From Apis mellifera (taxonomy: Eukaryota > Arthropoda > Insecta > Hymenoptera > Apidae), in NCBI RefSeq assembly GCF_003254395.2, contig NC_037651.1, positions 10,343,001 through 10,407,000 on the forward strand: DNA of 64,000 bases, given 5' to 3'. Position numbers and translations under genes: made by a program. How positions within the stretch are numbered: position 1 is the first letter of the stretch; each line of letters opens with the position of its first letter. The notes beneath the pieces were generated by a model. The model searched no databases, was not told the origin of the DNA, and was given only the letters and a program-made list of their open reading frames with translations. Of the stretch, positions 35,501-47,580 are shown piece after piece.

Positions 35501-38500
35501 AGGAATTATTAAATCATTTATTGCGAAAAATTATTTACGACTTATGTAATTTAATATTTTTTCTTTTTTTTTATAGAAAATACTGAATACGTCGATTTAT
35601 GCAATAAAAAGGATACGATTCCATTTAGAGAAATAAAAGTTGAGCTTCACAAATCTTCTTGTGAGAAAACGAATGACGTTGGAATATAATCCCGGAAAAA
35701 TTTCAAATTTTATCTGAAACATTTTTTAATATTATCAAAAACGGTCAAGATATTTCTTATAATCAGAAAGTTACAAGTTTATTTTTTGAATATACTTTTT
35801 CTAGAAGCAGAGTCGAAAGAAACGTTCAGTATCGCAAAAAGAGTATAAATAAATGCATATCTCTAGAATTAAGAAAACTATAGAAAAAATGAAAGGTAAG
35901 TATATAAAACTTCTTTTTAAATCATATTCTTCTTTGAAATTTCCATTTCCAAGAATTTTCTCGAAACAAAACAACAAAAAATGTAAATAAAAAAGAATTT
36001 CGAAAAGCAGACTCGGAAAATCTAAAGAAATATTCGAAAATTTCAAGAATTTTCTCGAAACAAACAACAAGAAATGTAAACAAACAAACATTCTGAGATC
36101 AGAGATAAAAAATTTTGAGAAATTTTGTAAATAAACATTGAAAAATGTAAATAAACAAACTTTTGTTTGTAAACAAGGTCTCAAAAATTCGAAGAATTTG
36201 ATGTTATTCCACGAATTCTTGAAATTCCAAAAATTTGATATCATTTCTAAGAACTGATGTTAACTAAAATTCTTTAAAACTTTTAATCTTATTTTTTACG
36301 AGATATTATTTTTATATCAAAAAATTTATTGAAATATTTATCAATATAATATTTTAAAAATTCTTATTTTTGTGTATTTTATATATATATATATTTGATA
36401 TCATTTTTAAATTTAATCATAAGAATTTATAAGAGAATAACAGTAAAATATGATAAAACGCTTCTTAACGATGATAATCGTTGTTGCACATTCTCGTTTA
36501 ACTTGTCTCTGCCAACATCCCCGAGTCGAGGGTGGCGAATCGGTCGGTCTAACATGGATGGGGATCGCATCGATCATCGATCTCACCGCCATCCATTCCT
36601 GTCGACGTATGGAAAAATCGGTATACGCGAATGAATATCGAAAATATAAAATTAGGATTCAATTTAAATCGGTGTTTCGAAACGATAACGTCGCGAAATG
36701 AAAATGACGGGGAAGAGTTGAAACGACTCTCGAACATAACCGAACATAACAGGAAAAGGTATCACGTGTACCTATCTCATCCGCGGCTCAAGTTAGCTCG
36801 CAGAGAATCACCTCGTCTCCTTATTTTTGTTCCTTTTTAACGCGCGATCGAGATACGCTCGTTCTCGTTAAAGCGGGCATGTTTATTTTTCGTGCCACGT
36901 GTCCGCCAAGGTACGAACGAGTTCTTTCACGCAACTTAACGTACCTACTTAGCTCGCGCTACTACAACTTTGTTTTCTTTTTTTTTCTTTTCTTTTCTTC
37001 TTTTTTTTTTACAGAAACCTCGCAATCGGAATCGGTATTCAAAATTTTCCCGAGGGATTGGCGGTGTCTTTGCCCCTGCAAGCGGCTGGGATCAGCACAC
37101 TGAAGAGCTTCTGGTACGGGCAACTGTCGGGGATGGTGGAACCTCTGGCCGGCGTCCTTGGCGCAGCCGGAGTGACGTTCGCTGAACCCGTGCTACCTTA
37201 CGCGCTCGCCTTCGCAGCCGGTGCAATGATCTATGTCGTGATCGACGATATTGTTCCGGAAGCGCATCAAAGGTCAGTCGTATTTCTCTCGCGCATATCT
37301 ACAGCGATTAGAAACGTAAGAATACGTAAATCTCTCTTTCTCTCCCTCCCTCGCATTCCTATCTCTCTCTCCGGCTCCGATGTATTACCGTTCGAAACAC
37401 GAGGCGAAAAAAGGAATAGCGCATCGCGGACGTATAGAGAAGATAGAGGGACGCATGTACGGCGCATGTTCGAGAACGATTACGGTACAATGGCGCGTGA
37501 CGGCAGTAGCGTAGTTAGCGAGGCGTCGGCAAAACGGACGTGGCGAATTTCTTTCCCAGGCTCGGCTGCCTAGTCGAAGACGCATTGTCATTATAATTGG
37601 CTTCTTTTGTATTTCGCGTGTGATCTAACCGCCCTGCCCGGATACCCGACTCCACGTATAAACGCGTTCGCTCACTATTCCTATGAGACGGTGATGTTAA
37701 CTCGGCTCCCTCGGGAAACACAAAAGTGACGCGATCTCCCTCTTGTCCCTCTAAGTAAACGGTTGCTCCTAGACCTCCAACAGGATTCGACAATCTCTCT
37801 CTCTCTCACTCGGGCGCATCGCGTGTGATCATTTCGAAAAGTAGAATCGAGGGGAGAACAGAGAGAGAAATCACAATGCTCCCTTCGCTTTCCGGTCTAA
37901 CTGGACGGTGTAGAGTCTCTCGGTGTAAACGCGCATGCTCGTGCGCGCGTGCTCTTCCAATTGGGGGATCGAGCGATATCGAGAAGGAAAGAAGCGCAAA
38001 AGGATAAGGACGAGAGAAAGTTTGCGAGATCCGAGAATCGATTGGCGTTTTCGTAGCGGCGCATGCGCACGGCGTCGGAAAAAGAAAGGAAAAAGCAGGT
38101 CTCTGCTAATACCGACCGAAACAATTCGTCCTCTCTTTTACGTAACATAATAACTCTCGGCAATTCGAATTTCTCGAATTTTTCTCGAATCGAACGATCG
38201 TTTCCCGTATTCGATATCCCATATTCGAAGGAAAAATCCCGAATCGAAATTTTTCGTTTATTATTTCCGTAGTGTCTCCGAGTCGAAATGGTATTACGCG
38301 CGATCCTTGGCGATAGATATTTCGTGGCGAGATGTCGGGATATCGGGATCGTCGCATATCGTTGGGAGCGCAAGCTATAATGGCTGATAAAAATACAAAT
38401 TTCCGAGGCCGAAAGGAGGTATTCATCGCGCGGATATGATTGATGTGGTAGAACGCCCACCGAAACACAACGGCGCATTTCACCGGCCGTTAAAATTGAT

Positions 38501-38980
38501 GGCCGTGTATAATTTACGAAATCAACAAGCCGTGACGTGTAATACCAGGTACGAGCGTGTGTGCTTTGTGTGTACTTAATCCCTACTTATATCGCGATAA
38601 CCTTTTTTATTCCTCGCCGCGTATTCCTTCTCTTCTCGATCCATCCTCCATTTCCCCGATTATACGGGGTCCATCTTCGATGCTACCGGACCCGTATATA
38701 TTCCGCTCCGTTTTTCCAGTATTCCCCTCTTCGCACCTCGGATAATACTCCATCCTCTCGTATCCTAATCGCTGGTCCATCGATCCTCGACGTCCATCCA
38801 CTCCAATCCAACGAAGGAGAGCGTGTTCGGCACGTCTTGTCATCAGTGTTCATTTTCTTGAATCTTTGAGACAACGTATTTTTCTTTCTTTCTGATTACA
38901 GTGGAAACGGTAAACTCGCCAGCTGGGCCGCCATCGTTGGCTTTTTGGTAATGATGTCCCTAGACGTCGGATTAGGGTAA
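25499..38980 (+). CDS. ZIP11 zinc transporter (SLC39A11, GufA-type ZIP family)
   Basis: This is a membrane zinc importer of the GufA/ZIP11 subfamily, reported at Golgi or nuclear membranes in mammals. Exons are 25499-25606, 26541-26922, 28257-28408, 28503-28588, 37015-37272 and 38902-38980. They have GT-AG borders and matching phases and give 354 residues, compared with about 340 in human. The ATG at 25499 is preceded by an in-frame stop (25469-25471). TM1 is at about residues 8-30, TM2 at 40-62 (FAGGVMIAASYWSLLAPAIEMAT) and TM3 at 73-95. A poorly conserved charged loop follows, then TM4 with the metal motif HNIPEG (216-221). TM5 has QNFPEG (252-257), the ZIP11 form of the second metal motif. 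WYGQLSGMVEPLAG, GAMIYVVIDDIVPEA and the C-terminus ASWAAIVGFLVMMSLDVGLG are diagnostic. The gene is divergent from TVP23. Confidence 0.96.
25607..26540 (+). other. ZIP11 intron 1
   Basis: AT-rich, with a T/CT-rich tract at about 26100-26158 and A runs near 26338. No other feature is seen. Confidence 0.85.
26923..28256 (+). other. ZIP11 intron 2
   Basis: AT-rich, with a short TTC repeat at about 27638-27655. No exon or RNA gene is recognised. Confidence 0.85.
32459..32501. repeat. (TA)n microsatellite
   Basis: A perfect TA array of about 21 units in ZIP11 intron 4. Confidence 0.95.
33355..33405. promoter_or_regulatory. Inverted pair of PHO/YY1-like sites
   Basis: CAAAATGGCG (33355-33364) and CGCCATTTTG (33395-33404) are perfect inverted copies about 30 bp apart. 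Each contains the GCCAT core of Pleiohomeotic/YY1. They lie in ZIP11 intron 4. Confidence 0.35.
35951..36175. repeat. Diverged tandem repeat, unit about 95 bp
   Basis: Two copies begin with AAGAATTTTCTCGAAACAAA (35951 and 36046) and continue with CAACA-A-AAATGTAAA-AAA. A shorter third part, AAAATGTAAATAAACAAAC, lies near 36143. The repeat gives the antisense reading frame there a false threefold pattern. Confidence 0.65.
37273..38901 (+). other. ZIP11 intron 5
   Basis: CpG-rich intron with CT runs and a perfect NRF-1/EWG palindrome GCGCATGCGC at 38059-38068. No additional exon is evident. Confidence 0.75.
38059..38068. promoter_or_regulatory. NRF-1/Erect-wing palindrome
   Basis: GCGCATGCGC is the core of the NRF-1 (fly Erect wing) binding site. 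The position inside an intron leaves an internal promoter or enhancer open. Confidence 0.3.
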
Positions 38981-40700
38981 AACGATTGATCGTGCGAAAT
39001 TGTGAGGCGTAAAATACGAACGCCAAAATCGATTTCGTGTTCGTTCGCAAGTCGACGCGTATTATTATTTTTCAAGTATTAACTCGAGCAATTCCTAAGA
39101 CGAATTCGCTTTCTTTTAATTCGCCGCTCTTTCGAAATACAGCGGTCGCTCGGTATCGGTCGAAGCCGAGGTTAAACAACTCCCTTCCCCGAGCTTTTGC
39201 CGAGCGAAAAGTTGTTTCTAGTTGTTCAATAGCTAGCGTGTCCCAATTATCGTCAAAATTATCCAACCGTGTCTTCCAACAATCTAGTCTTTGTTGATCC
39301 GATTCGAGAGTCAATTATCATAGTTGAACCAGGCGACGATCCACGGCGATTAAGCTTTACAACGTTCTAAGTCGAATTTGATGCGACGATACAATCATCG
39401 TTTCTATCCCCTTCCCCCCGCCCTTTCCTTCCTTCCTTCCCTTATCTTCTCTACGTCGGTAAGTACGAGGTATGAAAATATCGGAATTGGCGATTCGTCA
39501 AGGATCGAATAGAGACGTTCCAGGCATTTCTAGAATCTTGTATTTGGGGCAAAAATTCATAACGGTTAAACGGTTGATGATTCGGCTGTAACTTACGTTA
39601 CGCGAGATTCCACTCTATAGCTTTCTTTCTTTCGAACGAGGATTATTCTGTTCCCGCGAATATGCAACACGCGATATAACGTCGCAATCTGTGGAAAATG
39701 TGTTTTCGCACGACAATCGTTTGCTACACGTTAGATAATAGACGCACGCACGTACATTATAATTCTGTATCCTATATCCCGATCGGTTGGTCGTTCTTGT
39801 CGATCGACTTGAAAACTGGAACGAGTAAAACGTAAAATCGACGCGTCGCTATATATATATATATATATATACACCTTAATACAATTAGACATGTAACTAT
39901 AAGTTTACAACTGCCATCTTGCCATCTTTGTATAATATTTCTCTTTTACCCAAAACGAGTAACGAAGAGCTCTTCTCGATGTTACCAACTATTTAGTTTT
40001 ATCGATCTACCGTAGCACCGCACCAGGTAACGGAATACTCATCGATCATGTTTCGTTTCACGCTCGGCGCTCAACACTTTCTTGTAAAATAAAAAAAATA
40101 CTATTTTTTCGTACATAATAAATTCATACGTAGATATAAGAGATTCGCACGTTATTTGTACATGTGAGAAGCGCGACTCGTTCCAAGATAAGTGAAAAAA
40201 AAGAAAAAAGAAAAGGAGGATGTATATATGCGTGCGATCGAATAACGCACGGTATATAAAACTGTGTATATGATAGTTTAATCGTGTTCCTATAAAGAAC
40301 GATTCTTAGTTGAAAAGATTGGATCTCGAACCAAGACTAAGGAGAAAAGGAGAAGAAATCGATCGCCGTTTCCTTTGTATCGAGGCAACGCGTTTAAAAT
40401 ACAATAGTTCAGTGGTCGCATACTTCGCGAGCGAAGTGGCGCTTTGGAAACCTTCTCCCAACTGTAAACCGATTACGTTATACCTAGTATCGATATTAAT
40501 ATAACCGTAGACAATTTAAAAAGTTCTCGAGATTAGGGAGCGTTTGGTCGGACGATCGACGTACAAATACGTACACGTAGCTGGATACGTATTTCGTTCG
40601 ATCGTAAATAGGATTCGGTTAATTACTCTTACAAGACATAGCGTTTGTTTGTATCAAGAGCAATAAACTTCGAATTTTACGGAGGGTAAAATTGGAGGGA
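38981..40700 (+). other. Probable ZIP11 3' UTR
   Basis: Non-coding DNA after the stop codon, with a TA array at about 39851-39871 and AATAAA motifs at 40117-40122 and 40662-40667. UTR length is inferred only from these signals. Confidence 0.5.
40662..40667 (+). terminator. Candidate distal poly(A) signal of ZIP11
   Basis: AATAAA with a G/T-containing stretch downstream. The proximal AATAAA at 40117-40122 is an alternative. Confidence 0.4.
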
Positions 40701-41032
40701 AAAAATTTTAACAAGATTTTATCCGTCGTTTCTCGCCCCTCGATATACGACGAAAAAAAAAAAACCGTCGGAAAGCGTATCTCGAGCGAGAGACTAAAAT
40801 TTTAAATCGACAAAGGGGAGGAGGAAATAATTGGATGGTTGCGCAATTGTCGCGAGTCAAGTTCCCTGTTCGTGTTCGTTCGATAATAAGAGGAAGAGCA
40901 GCAAGACTCGACGCGCGCCTAAGAGGAAGATGGAGGAAGGTTAGTCCGGCGAGTTAGCCAAGCTGTTTGTTGGCGGTGAGGTAAGATTCGGTGAAACGAG
41001 CGTGCAGTATCGGCACGGTGGACGCAATCCTC

Positions 41033-41062
41033 GTCTCGCGTCTCGCGTCTCGCGTCTCGCGC
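41033..41062. repeat. (TCTCGCG)n heptanucleotide array
   Basis: About four copies of a CpG-containing 7-mer. Confidence 0.85.
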
Positions 41063-41198
41063 CTCCCGTCTCACCCAAGTTGCATAACCCAAAGAGAATC
41101 GAGGCATGAATGGAGCCGAGCGACAAGGACCGGTGCACCGCTCAGTTTCCCGGTGCAACGAGTCGGCAGTCGTGGCTGCCGGGTGGGGATGGGAACCC

Positions 41199-41221
41199 AG
41201 AGAGAGAGAGAGAGAGAGAGA
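41199..41221. repeat. (GA)n microsatellite
   Basis: A perfect GA array. Similar ones follow at 41378-41396 and 41705-41722, all purine-rich on the plus strand. Confidence 0.9.
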
Positions 41222-41290
41222 CGCATCGGTATTCAAGAAAGAGTAGCATCGCGGGAGCGGCGAATCGGAGCGAGAGAACGAATGATACGG

Positions 41291-41332
41291 CCGCGTCGCG
41301 TCGCGTCGCGTCGCGCCGCGCCGCGCCGCGCT
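41291..41332. repeat. (GTCGC)/(CGCGC) CpG-rich pentanucleotide array
   Basis: Four GTCGC-type units pass into three GCCGC-type units. It is extremely CpG-dense. Confidence 0.9.
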
Positions 41333-42002
41333 GTGCCGTATAGAAATGGCGCAGTGCTCGACAGAATCCAGCCTGCGAGAGAGAGAGAGAGAGGGAGAGA
41401 TAGACAGGGGCTGACGCGCGATTCTCGTCGGAAGGACGGAGAGGCGACGACAAAGGCTGGATGGCAATGTCTAACGTGGATAAAAGAAGGGGGAGACGAG
41501 ACGCCTCGGAACAAAGAGAGGACGAACGTTGCTAGAGAAATATGCGGTGTATATATGTGTGTGTGTATAGAGAGAGAGAGAATAGTCGTAAGGTGAAAGA
41601 AGAGGAGGGATGGACACGTAAGTAAGTAAGTGAGCGAGGAGCGAGAGCGAGCGAAGTAAGTAGCGGTAGATGCGAGTCGTGGCGAAAAAAGAGGAATAGG
41701 AGGAGAGAGAGAGAGAGAGAGGAGGTGGAGGAGGAGGAGGAGGAGGAGAGGAGGAGGAAACGTCGGTGGTCTCCGAGAGTGGTGCGGTAATCGGTTTGGC
41801 AAAGTCGAAGGGATGGTCACATGGTGCGTTATTCGTCGTTGTGCGCACGGTCGGTCGAGCGAAAGAGGGAGGGGCGACGAAACGGGACGCGAGGGGATAA
41901 GGGGTAATGCGTTGCATCGGAAAGCCGAAGCACCGGTGCTGCACCCGTCAGCAGTCTTACGATGCACTTTGCCCCAAGCGTCTCCGATGCGGTGGCGCAC
42001 GT

Positions 42003-42036
42003 GCGATGTGACGCGATGCGACGCGATGCGACGCGA
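42003..42036. repeat. ACGCGATGCG decanucleotide repeat
   Basis: About three copies of a 10-mer made of the related pentamers ACGCG and ATGCG. Confidence 0.8.
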
Positions 42037-42610
42037 CCACGCGCAACCACGATGACGCGCCGCCAACGAAATCGCGTCCAATTAATCCGTTCGCAACGAC
42101 AGTGTTGATACACGGTGCTTTCGCAAACAGGCGGAAAGACAGACAGAGAGAGAGAGAGACAGAGAGAAAGAGACATCGATCTCCCGTTTAACGGCTTTCG
42201 CGACTCGTACCGCGTGGCCTGTGTGCTACCGCAACGGTATCGTTCCCATTCTACTTTCCGACCTACCATCTCGTAGATCTCGCTCGACCACGTATGCGTG
42301 CCCGTTCGTTCCACGATCCTGCCAATACGTATATACACACACCTCTCTCACCATCCCCCTTGGACATTGCCCTTTTCGTTCTCTCGTTTGCGTCTATCGC
42401 GTCCCCTCTCCCCTACCATCCCCGTACCATCTCTGTCTTCTCGTTTGTACTCGTTATTACGTAACAATTGCCACATTGCGTATTCTGGGACTCGCCGTTT
42501 GACCGTTTCTTCTTTTTTACCATCTCTCTCTCTCTCTCTCTCTCTATCCTCTTTCTTTCGGTATTTCGTTCAATTTCCTTCTGTACACTTGGAGCTATCG
42601 TCCGATCATC

Positions 42611-42640
42611 TCGTTCGTTCGTTCGTTCGTTCGTTCGTTC
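42611..42640. repeat. (TTCG)n microsatellite
   Basis: Seven perfect copies; same family as 1663-1703 and 57321-57357. Confidence 0.9.
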
Positions 42641-42959
42641 TCTCTCGATTTTAAATCGAAGCGACAGATGCGCGACAGTTGTTTAATCGATACTTTTGCC
42701 GGAATACTTGCCTACTAGTTATCCCGTTTCTTCGCATCCTCTGACGGATACGATTCACTCGTGGGGACGATCCGGCTGACCTTTTAACTCTGTTGTCCCC
42801 CCCCTCCCTCCCTCTCTCCCTTCCCACCATTCCCACGTGGCAACGAACTTTCGACAAAAAGTAATCATCGACCTCGAGCTAACACCGGAAGTCGTAGGAA
42901 GATGCCAATTGTACGATACTATCGCTTACCAACGCTATCTTTCTCAAATAAACGAGCAA

Positions 42960-42964
<5 letters not shown>

Positions 42965-42991
<27 letters not shown>

Positions 42992-42992
42992 C
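42965..42992. repeat. (GA)n microsatellite
   Basis: A perfect GA array of about 13 units. Confidence 0.9.
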
Positions 42993-43638
42993 AGATAATA
43001 GGTGTAACGTCGAAAATAAATCGAAAATATATTTAAATATTGCCCAGTATGGTATAGTATCGAGGAACCTGTGACCAGCTTCGTCGGGAAGATTATCCGT
43101 GTGAGTACACAGTAGTTATTTCACAGTAGATAGATAGATTTGGTTTTTCATTCGGTTCGACTTCGCCTCCTTTCTCTTCCTTCCTGCTCGTCGATCACGA
43201 TCCTTCGCGCTTCGACGTTCGTTCCGATATCGCGCGATATCCGCTTCTAATCTTTATGCCATCTACAGTAGGTATATATACGGAGAAATGAAATTCGATT
43301 AAATCTCTTAAACCTTTTGTTCCCGAGCGAATTTTTCAAATATATATATTTACGCTTGTCTCAAAACATCTCGCGGATGATTTTACACGAGTCTGCTCGA
43401 GATGATCGCTATATAAAATTGTTTCAACCGCTCGATTCGTCGAAATAGTTGGCTCGTTCGCTCGGTACGCGAGGAGAAGTATGCGTGTGGTTCTATGTAC
43501 ATGTATAGAAATAGCAGTGGCGGAACAACACCGGAAGCGAAGGAGTTCCGCCCATGCTTGAAGGGTCAGCGTACTTTGAAAGCCAAGATCCAAGACTACG
43601 CGTATCGCGTTTGCTTGCCGAAATTCTATACGTACGTG

Positions 43639-43647
<9 letters not shown>

Positions 43648-43670
<23 letters not shown>

Positions 43671-43688
43671 GTATGTATATTTGTATAC

Positions 43689-43723
<35 letters not shown>

Positions 43724-43727
43724 CATA
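43648..43727. repeat. TA/TATG microsatellite cluster
   Basis: Two TA arrays are separated by GTATGTATATTTGTATACA and followed by a TACATA unit. Confidence 0.85.
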
Positions 43728-44342
43728 TCCATCGGTTAGAATCGTCGTCGAACGAAAAATCGAAAATGCAATTCCGAGTCAAAAAAGAGATCTCTCTCTC
43801 GAAGAAATCGTCTCCCCCCTCGACGATGCATCTTGGACGGAAACGAGATTCCGGCGTGGAATTTTAAGGTTTAAGATTTGCATCGAAGCTTTTCTCTCCT
43901 CGATGCGTGCAAACGTCGTTTCCTCGTTAAATGCGTGACTTTATGAATGAAACCACTACCGAGTGCAACTTCTACTCGATGCCAGTAGTATTCGCGTTTA
44001 CTCGTTCGTTCTACGTAGGAAGGAAGTTGCGAACGAGCTAGAATTGTCTCTTCCATCAACGTTCCGCACCGTGTGCGGTTGCTCAATTACCCGGTCAATA
44101 CTTTGCCGGCAGGATGCTGCATTCAAGGAAGTGTAACTTCGTCTGCAGACCATCTACAGGGTGCTTTTAATCGCGTCACGAGCGCGACGTCCCATCGCGA
44201 ATAACCGTGCAAATTTCTCCCTCCATTTTCCTTCCCCGTTTGCGTCCAAGTATTTAAAATTTCCTTTCGTTTCGATCGGTGGAATAACACGCGTAATGTT
44301 TTCGTCCAAGACGAAAGACAAGGCGAGACGAGACAACGACGC

Positions 44343-44410
44343 GAAACGAAACGAAACGAGACGAGACGAGACGAGACGAGACGAGACGAGACGGGACGGG
44401 ACGAGACGGG
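44343..44410. repeat. (ACGAG)n pentanucleotide minisatellite
   Basis: A graded array: AACGA units, then about seven ACGAG units, then ACGGG units. It is the same pentamer as the array at 49514-49550. Confidence 0.9.
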
Positions 44411-44628
44411 TTCCAAGTAAGCCGAAACAGTGTCGCAGTAGGCTACGACCGATCGAATTCTAGGCCGACGACTGGCAACGCTATTTCTAAACTCATTTCT
44501 ATTTTCTATTTGTATGCGCCGGCGTCGTCACGACAATTTTATACGTCTGCGATATTTCGAGGAGTCTACGTTCGACCTGCCGCGTCTTCTCTCGTAGAAC
44601 CGTACGCAGAGAGGACAAGAGAGGAAAG

Positions 44629-44648
44629 ATCGATCGATCGATCGATCG
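44629..44648. repeat. (GATC)n microsatellite
   Basis: Five perfect copies of a palindromic tetranucleotide. Confidence 0.9.
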
Positions 44649-45888
44649 AATCGAGAACGACCGATAACCACAAAGCGGATCCTTTCGATTCGCGGTACGA
44701 TTTTATGGCCAACTCATAGGCGATAATGCGAATGCGTAACGGATGGTCTCGCTTCGCGTTTCCGCCAGAGCGTAATCGTATTCGATCGAGCAATTAGTAG
44801 CATAGAGCGGCCATTAAGCACTGGCATTCTCCACGTGAGCGTCACGCGGCCACTTTACGCGGATGTGTTCGTAAACCATTATAGTTGTAATCGCATTTAC
44901 CTGGCGCTCGCGCGAGTCATCGTACGCGTATAAATGCGATAAGAATCGCGCGACGTATCGCCCCTGTACAATTCTTCTTGCGCAATTACTCGAGAGAGAC
45001 GCCAACTCGAACTCTTAAACTCTTAAAAGCGATCTTATCTGAAAAAAAAGAAAAAAAAAAAAAAGAAAAGAAAAACATTCCAACTTTCCTCGCTTCCGAT
45101 ATACACTTACGATTAATAAATAAAAACGTGTCATTTCGAAATTATCAGTTCTTTCCCCCTTCCCCTCCCGCCCACCCCACGATACGTTGCCAAATACTCG
45201 CCGTATTCACGCACGGGAAAAACGTGGAAAAATAAATACTCCGATATTATTACATTTCCGCGAATTCAAAGTTGCAAAATTTCGTCGATTCAACCAAGCC
45301 GTTATTATCGAGGCAATTATTTTTAATCGTGTAATATCGGTACTTACGTATCCCATAAGTGGAACGTTTAATTTATCGAGTGAATTTTTATCGTGCACGC
45401 ATCAACGCGTGACATTCGGCGATTCGAGTAAGGAAATAGAGGCAAAGTCTAAGTAAGGCGAGGAACAAGAGTGTCAGCCATTTTATGTAAACGGCAAAGC
45501 TGCTTCGTCCCGTTGCCATGAGAGCGCGCCACACTCAGAATTTTTGGCGAAAAAATTAGGATACGATTAGACGGGACGATTTTCGTCCTAATTTTTTTTT
45601 CGTCGAACGATCCCGATTGGGGGGAAAAAAAATGATCAAATAACAAAGAGGGGGAAAGAGAATTGGAGGAATCGAAGGAAAAATTTCGCACGATCGTCGA
45701 TCGTATCCGCTATACCTCCGATTCGCTTTGTCCGACTAAAATACTACGTGGGATACATATGGTTTTCTATCGCGCGTGATACGTTGCCAGTACGTACAAC
45801 GCGATAACGCGATATCGTTTTTTCCATTTCTGTCTCTTTGTTTCCGTTTCGATTTTCCTATTTTAACCTCGTTTCGAGAGGTTAAACG

Positions 45889-45892
<4 letters not shown>

Positions 45893-45921
<29 letters not shown>
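45893..45921. repeat. (GA)n microsatellite
   Basis: A perfect GA array of about 14 units. Confidence 0.9.
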
Positions 45922-45925
<4 letters not shown>

Positions 45926-46141
45926 TGAACGTATAAACGGGTTGATCGTTGCCTCGTTGCTTCGGGAATAAGTTTCAATCGCGCGTTCAAATTACTCGCA
46001 CTCGATAATGTCCCGTCTTTTCAATTCGTAATTTCCGTGTTTTCCGACCTCGTGGTTCCCCCTTCCCTTTCCGCGTTAGCGCGCACGCTTCACGATATCG
46101 CGAAGGTGGCAGATGGACGAAAAGAGAAGCCGATAAGAGGA

Positions 46142-46243
46142 GAAGGTCGAACGGAGAGAGAGAAAGAGAGGGAGAGAGAGAGGGAGAGCTAGAGAGCGAG
46201 CGAGCGAGCGAGCGAGAGGGAGGGGGGAGGGAGGGAGAGGGAG
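46142..46243 (+). repeat. Purine-rich GA/GAGC/GGGA array
   Basis: A compound array with GA units, five GAGC units at about 46195-46214 and G-rich GGGA units. Confidence 0.85.
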
Positions 46244-47549
46244 ACGCCGCGTCGTGAAAAGAAGGAAAGAAAAGCGAGCGAACTGGGAACCGAGCGAGAA
46301 AGAGTGGTGGAAGGAACGAAGAAGCGGGAGACGGGTGGGAGCGAGTGTGGATCGGCAGGAGGAAGGGGACGAAAGAGAGAGATAGAACAGGGAATCCACG
46401 AGCGATCGACTGCCCTAGTCAGTCCTCGTCCGTCTGCCGATCGGTCGTTTACGTCTATGTTTGACAGCTTGTGAATTCGCGTCACTTCGCTTTCGACTCG
46501 CCGGTGCTTGTTGCGCGTGTGTGTGCGTGCGTATCTATGTGTATGTGTGTGCGCCCGCGCACCCGCGCCCATCCTCCCATCTACGCGCTCGTTTATTATT
46601 CGCGACCGAGAACGAAATTCCTATCCTCGATCGCTGTTATTTCCACGCTGTTTTTTTAGATCGAGAATCGAGGACCGGCTCTCTCCGTGTATATTTCTCC
46701 TTATCGATCTCCTTCGTCAACGTTATCAACGTCATCGTCCGTCACCGCTATTTCCCTCCCCGATCGGATGGAATTTTTATTGGAACGAGGAAAGGTAACG
46801 AGGCAAGAATCGTTTCTCGATTCTCTTTCTCTCCGCACGATCGTCTCCGACAAAAGGGGGAAAAAATCGCGGAACACGAGGATACGAATAATATTTACGA
46901 AGCAACCGGTTGCCACGCCGAACGGGTTTTAATAAAGTTAGTTAGCCGCGCGCGTAATAATAGAACGTAGTGGTTGACGAAACGTCGCGTCTCGTCGCGG
47001 ATCGCTCCCTTGGCCACGTGTCGAACGACGTGTCCGTCCGCTTCCCTTCGACCGCCATTCGCAGACCGGCGGCGTTCCGTCCCGTTCGCCGTTCGCGATT
47101 TCCCGAACGAACCGACGACACCTTGTTCCTTCTTCTTTCTTTCCGGACCAGCGACTCCTCGTTCGTTCGATCGAGTCGGTCGTCGCCGCCGATTCGCTCG
47201 ACCGAGAAGAATTGATATCTCGCCGCCTCTCGAGCGCCGTCCGAGCAAAGAAAACGAGCAGAGTGCTGCTCGACGGAATCGGGGGAAGGTGAACGCACTC
47301 GCGCGAAATTTACGCTAGCCGCGTATGTGCGCACGTGCGCACCCGTCTACGCGTATACGTAGTAGGATCGTTTGATGTTGGCAAATGGCGCGAGTAAATC
47401 CGCGTATTATTAAATAGATAACGACCATAAATTTGGCCAAGTTACATAAAGGCGCAAAAGTGCGCGTTAAGGTCCACCGTTCTATTTATGTACCGACGGC
47501 CGGCGTACTATGACCGCGGTTCTCAACCGCGTTTCTCCACACTCCAATT

Positions 47550-47580
47550 CTCGCCTCGCCTCGCCTCGCCTCGCCTCGCT
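47550..47580. repeat. (CGCCT)n pentanucleotide array
   Basis: Six copies of CGCCT, ending in CGCTT. Confidence 0.9.

Larger units (their letters stand above)
28589..37014 (+). other. 8.4 kb ZIP11 intron 4
   Basis: Composition changes from AT-rich to CpG-rich at about 29.0 kb and becomes AT-rich again at about 35.2-36.4 kb. It contains a GC-rich island at about 29050-29400 with a CACGTG E-box (29347-29352), a TA repeat at 32459-32501 and an inverted pair of PHO/YY1-like sites at 33355-33405. A diverged tandem repeat lies at 35951-36175. No convincing alternative exon was found. The intron ends in a strong T/CT tract before 37015. Confidence 0.75.

Noticed and set aside
35801..36244. 147-residue minus-strand frame with a repeated FLLF pattern
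   Set aside because: The repetition comes from the diverged DNA tandem repeat at 35951-36175; strongly biased to F, L and K codons in AT-rich DNA.
39072..39314. 80-residue minus-strand frame of protein-like composition after ZIP11
   Set aside because: It begins with TTG, not ATG. It lies antisense in the ZIP11 3' UTR, shows no splice sites joining it to other exons, and has no recognised motif.
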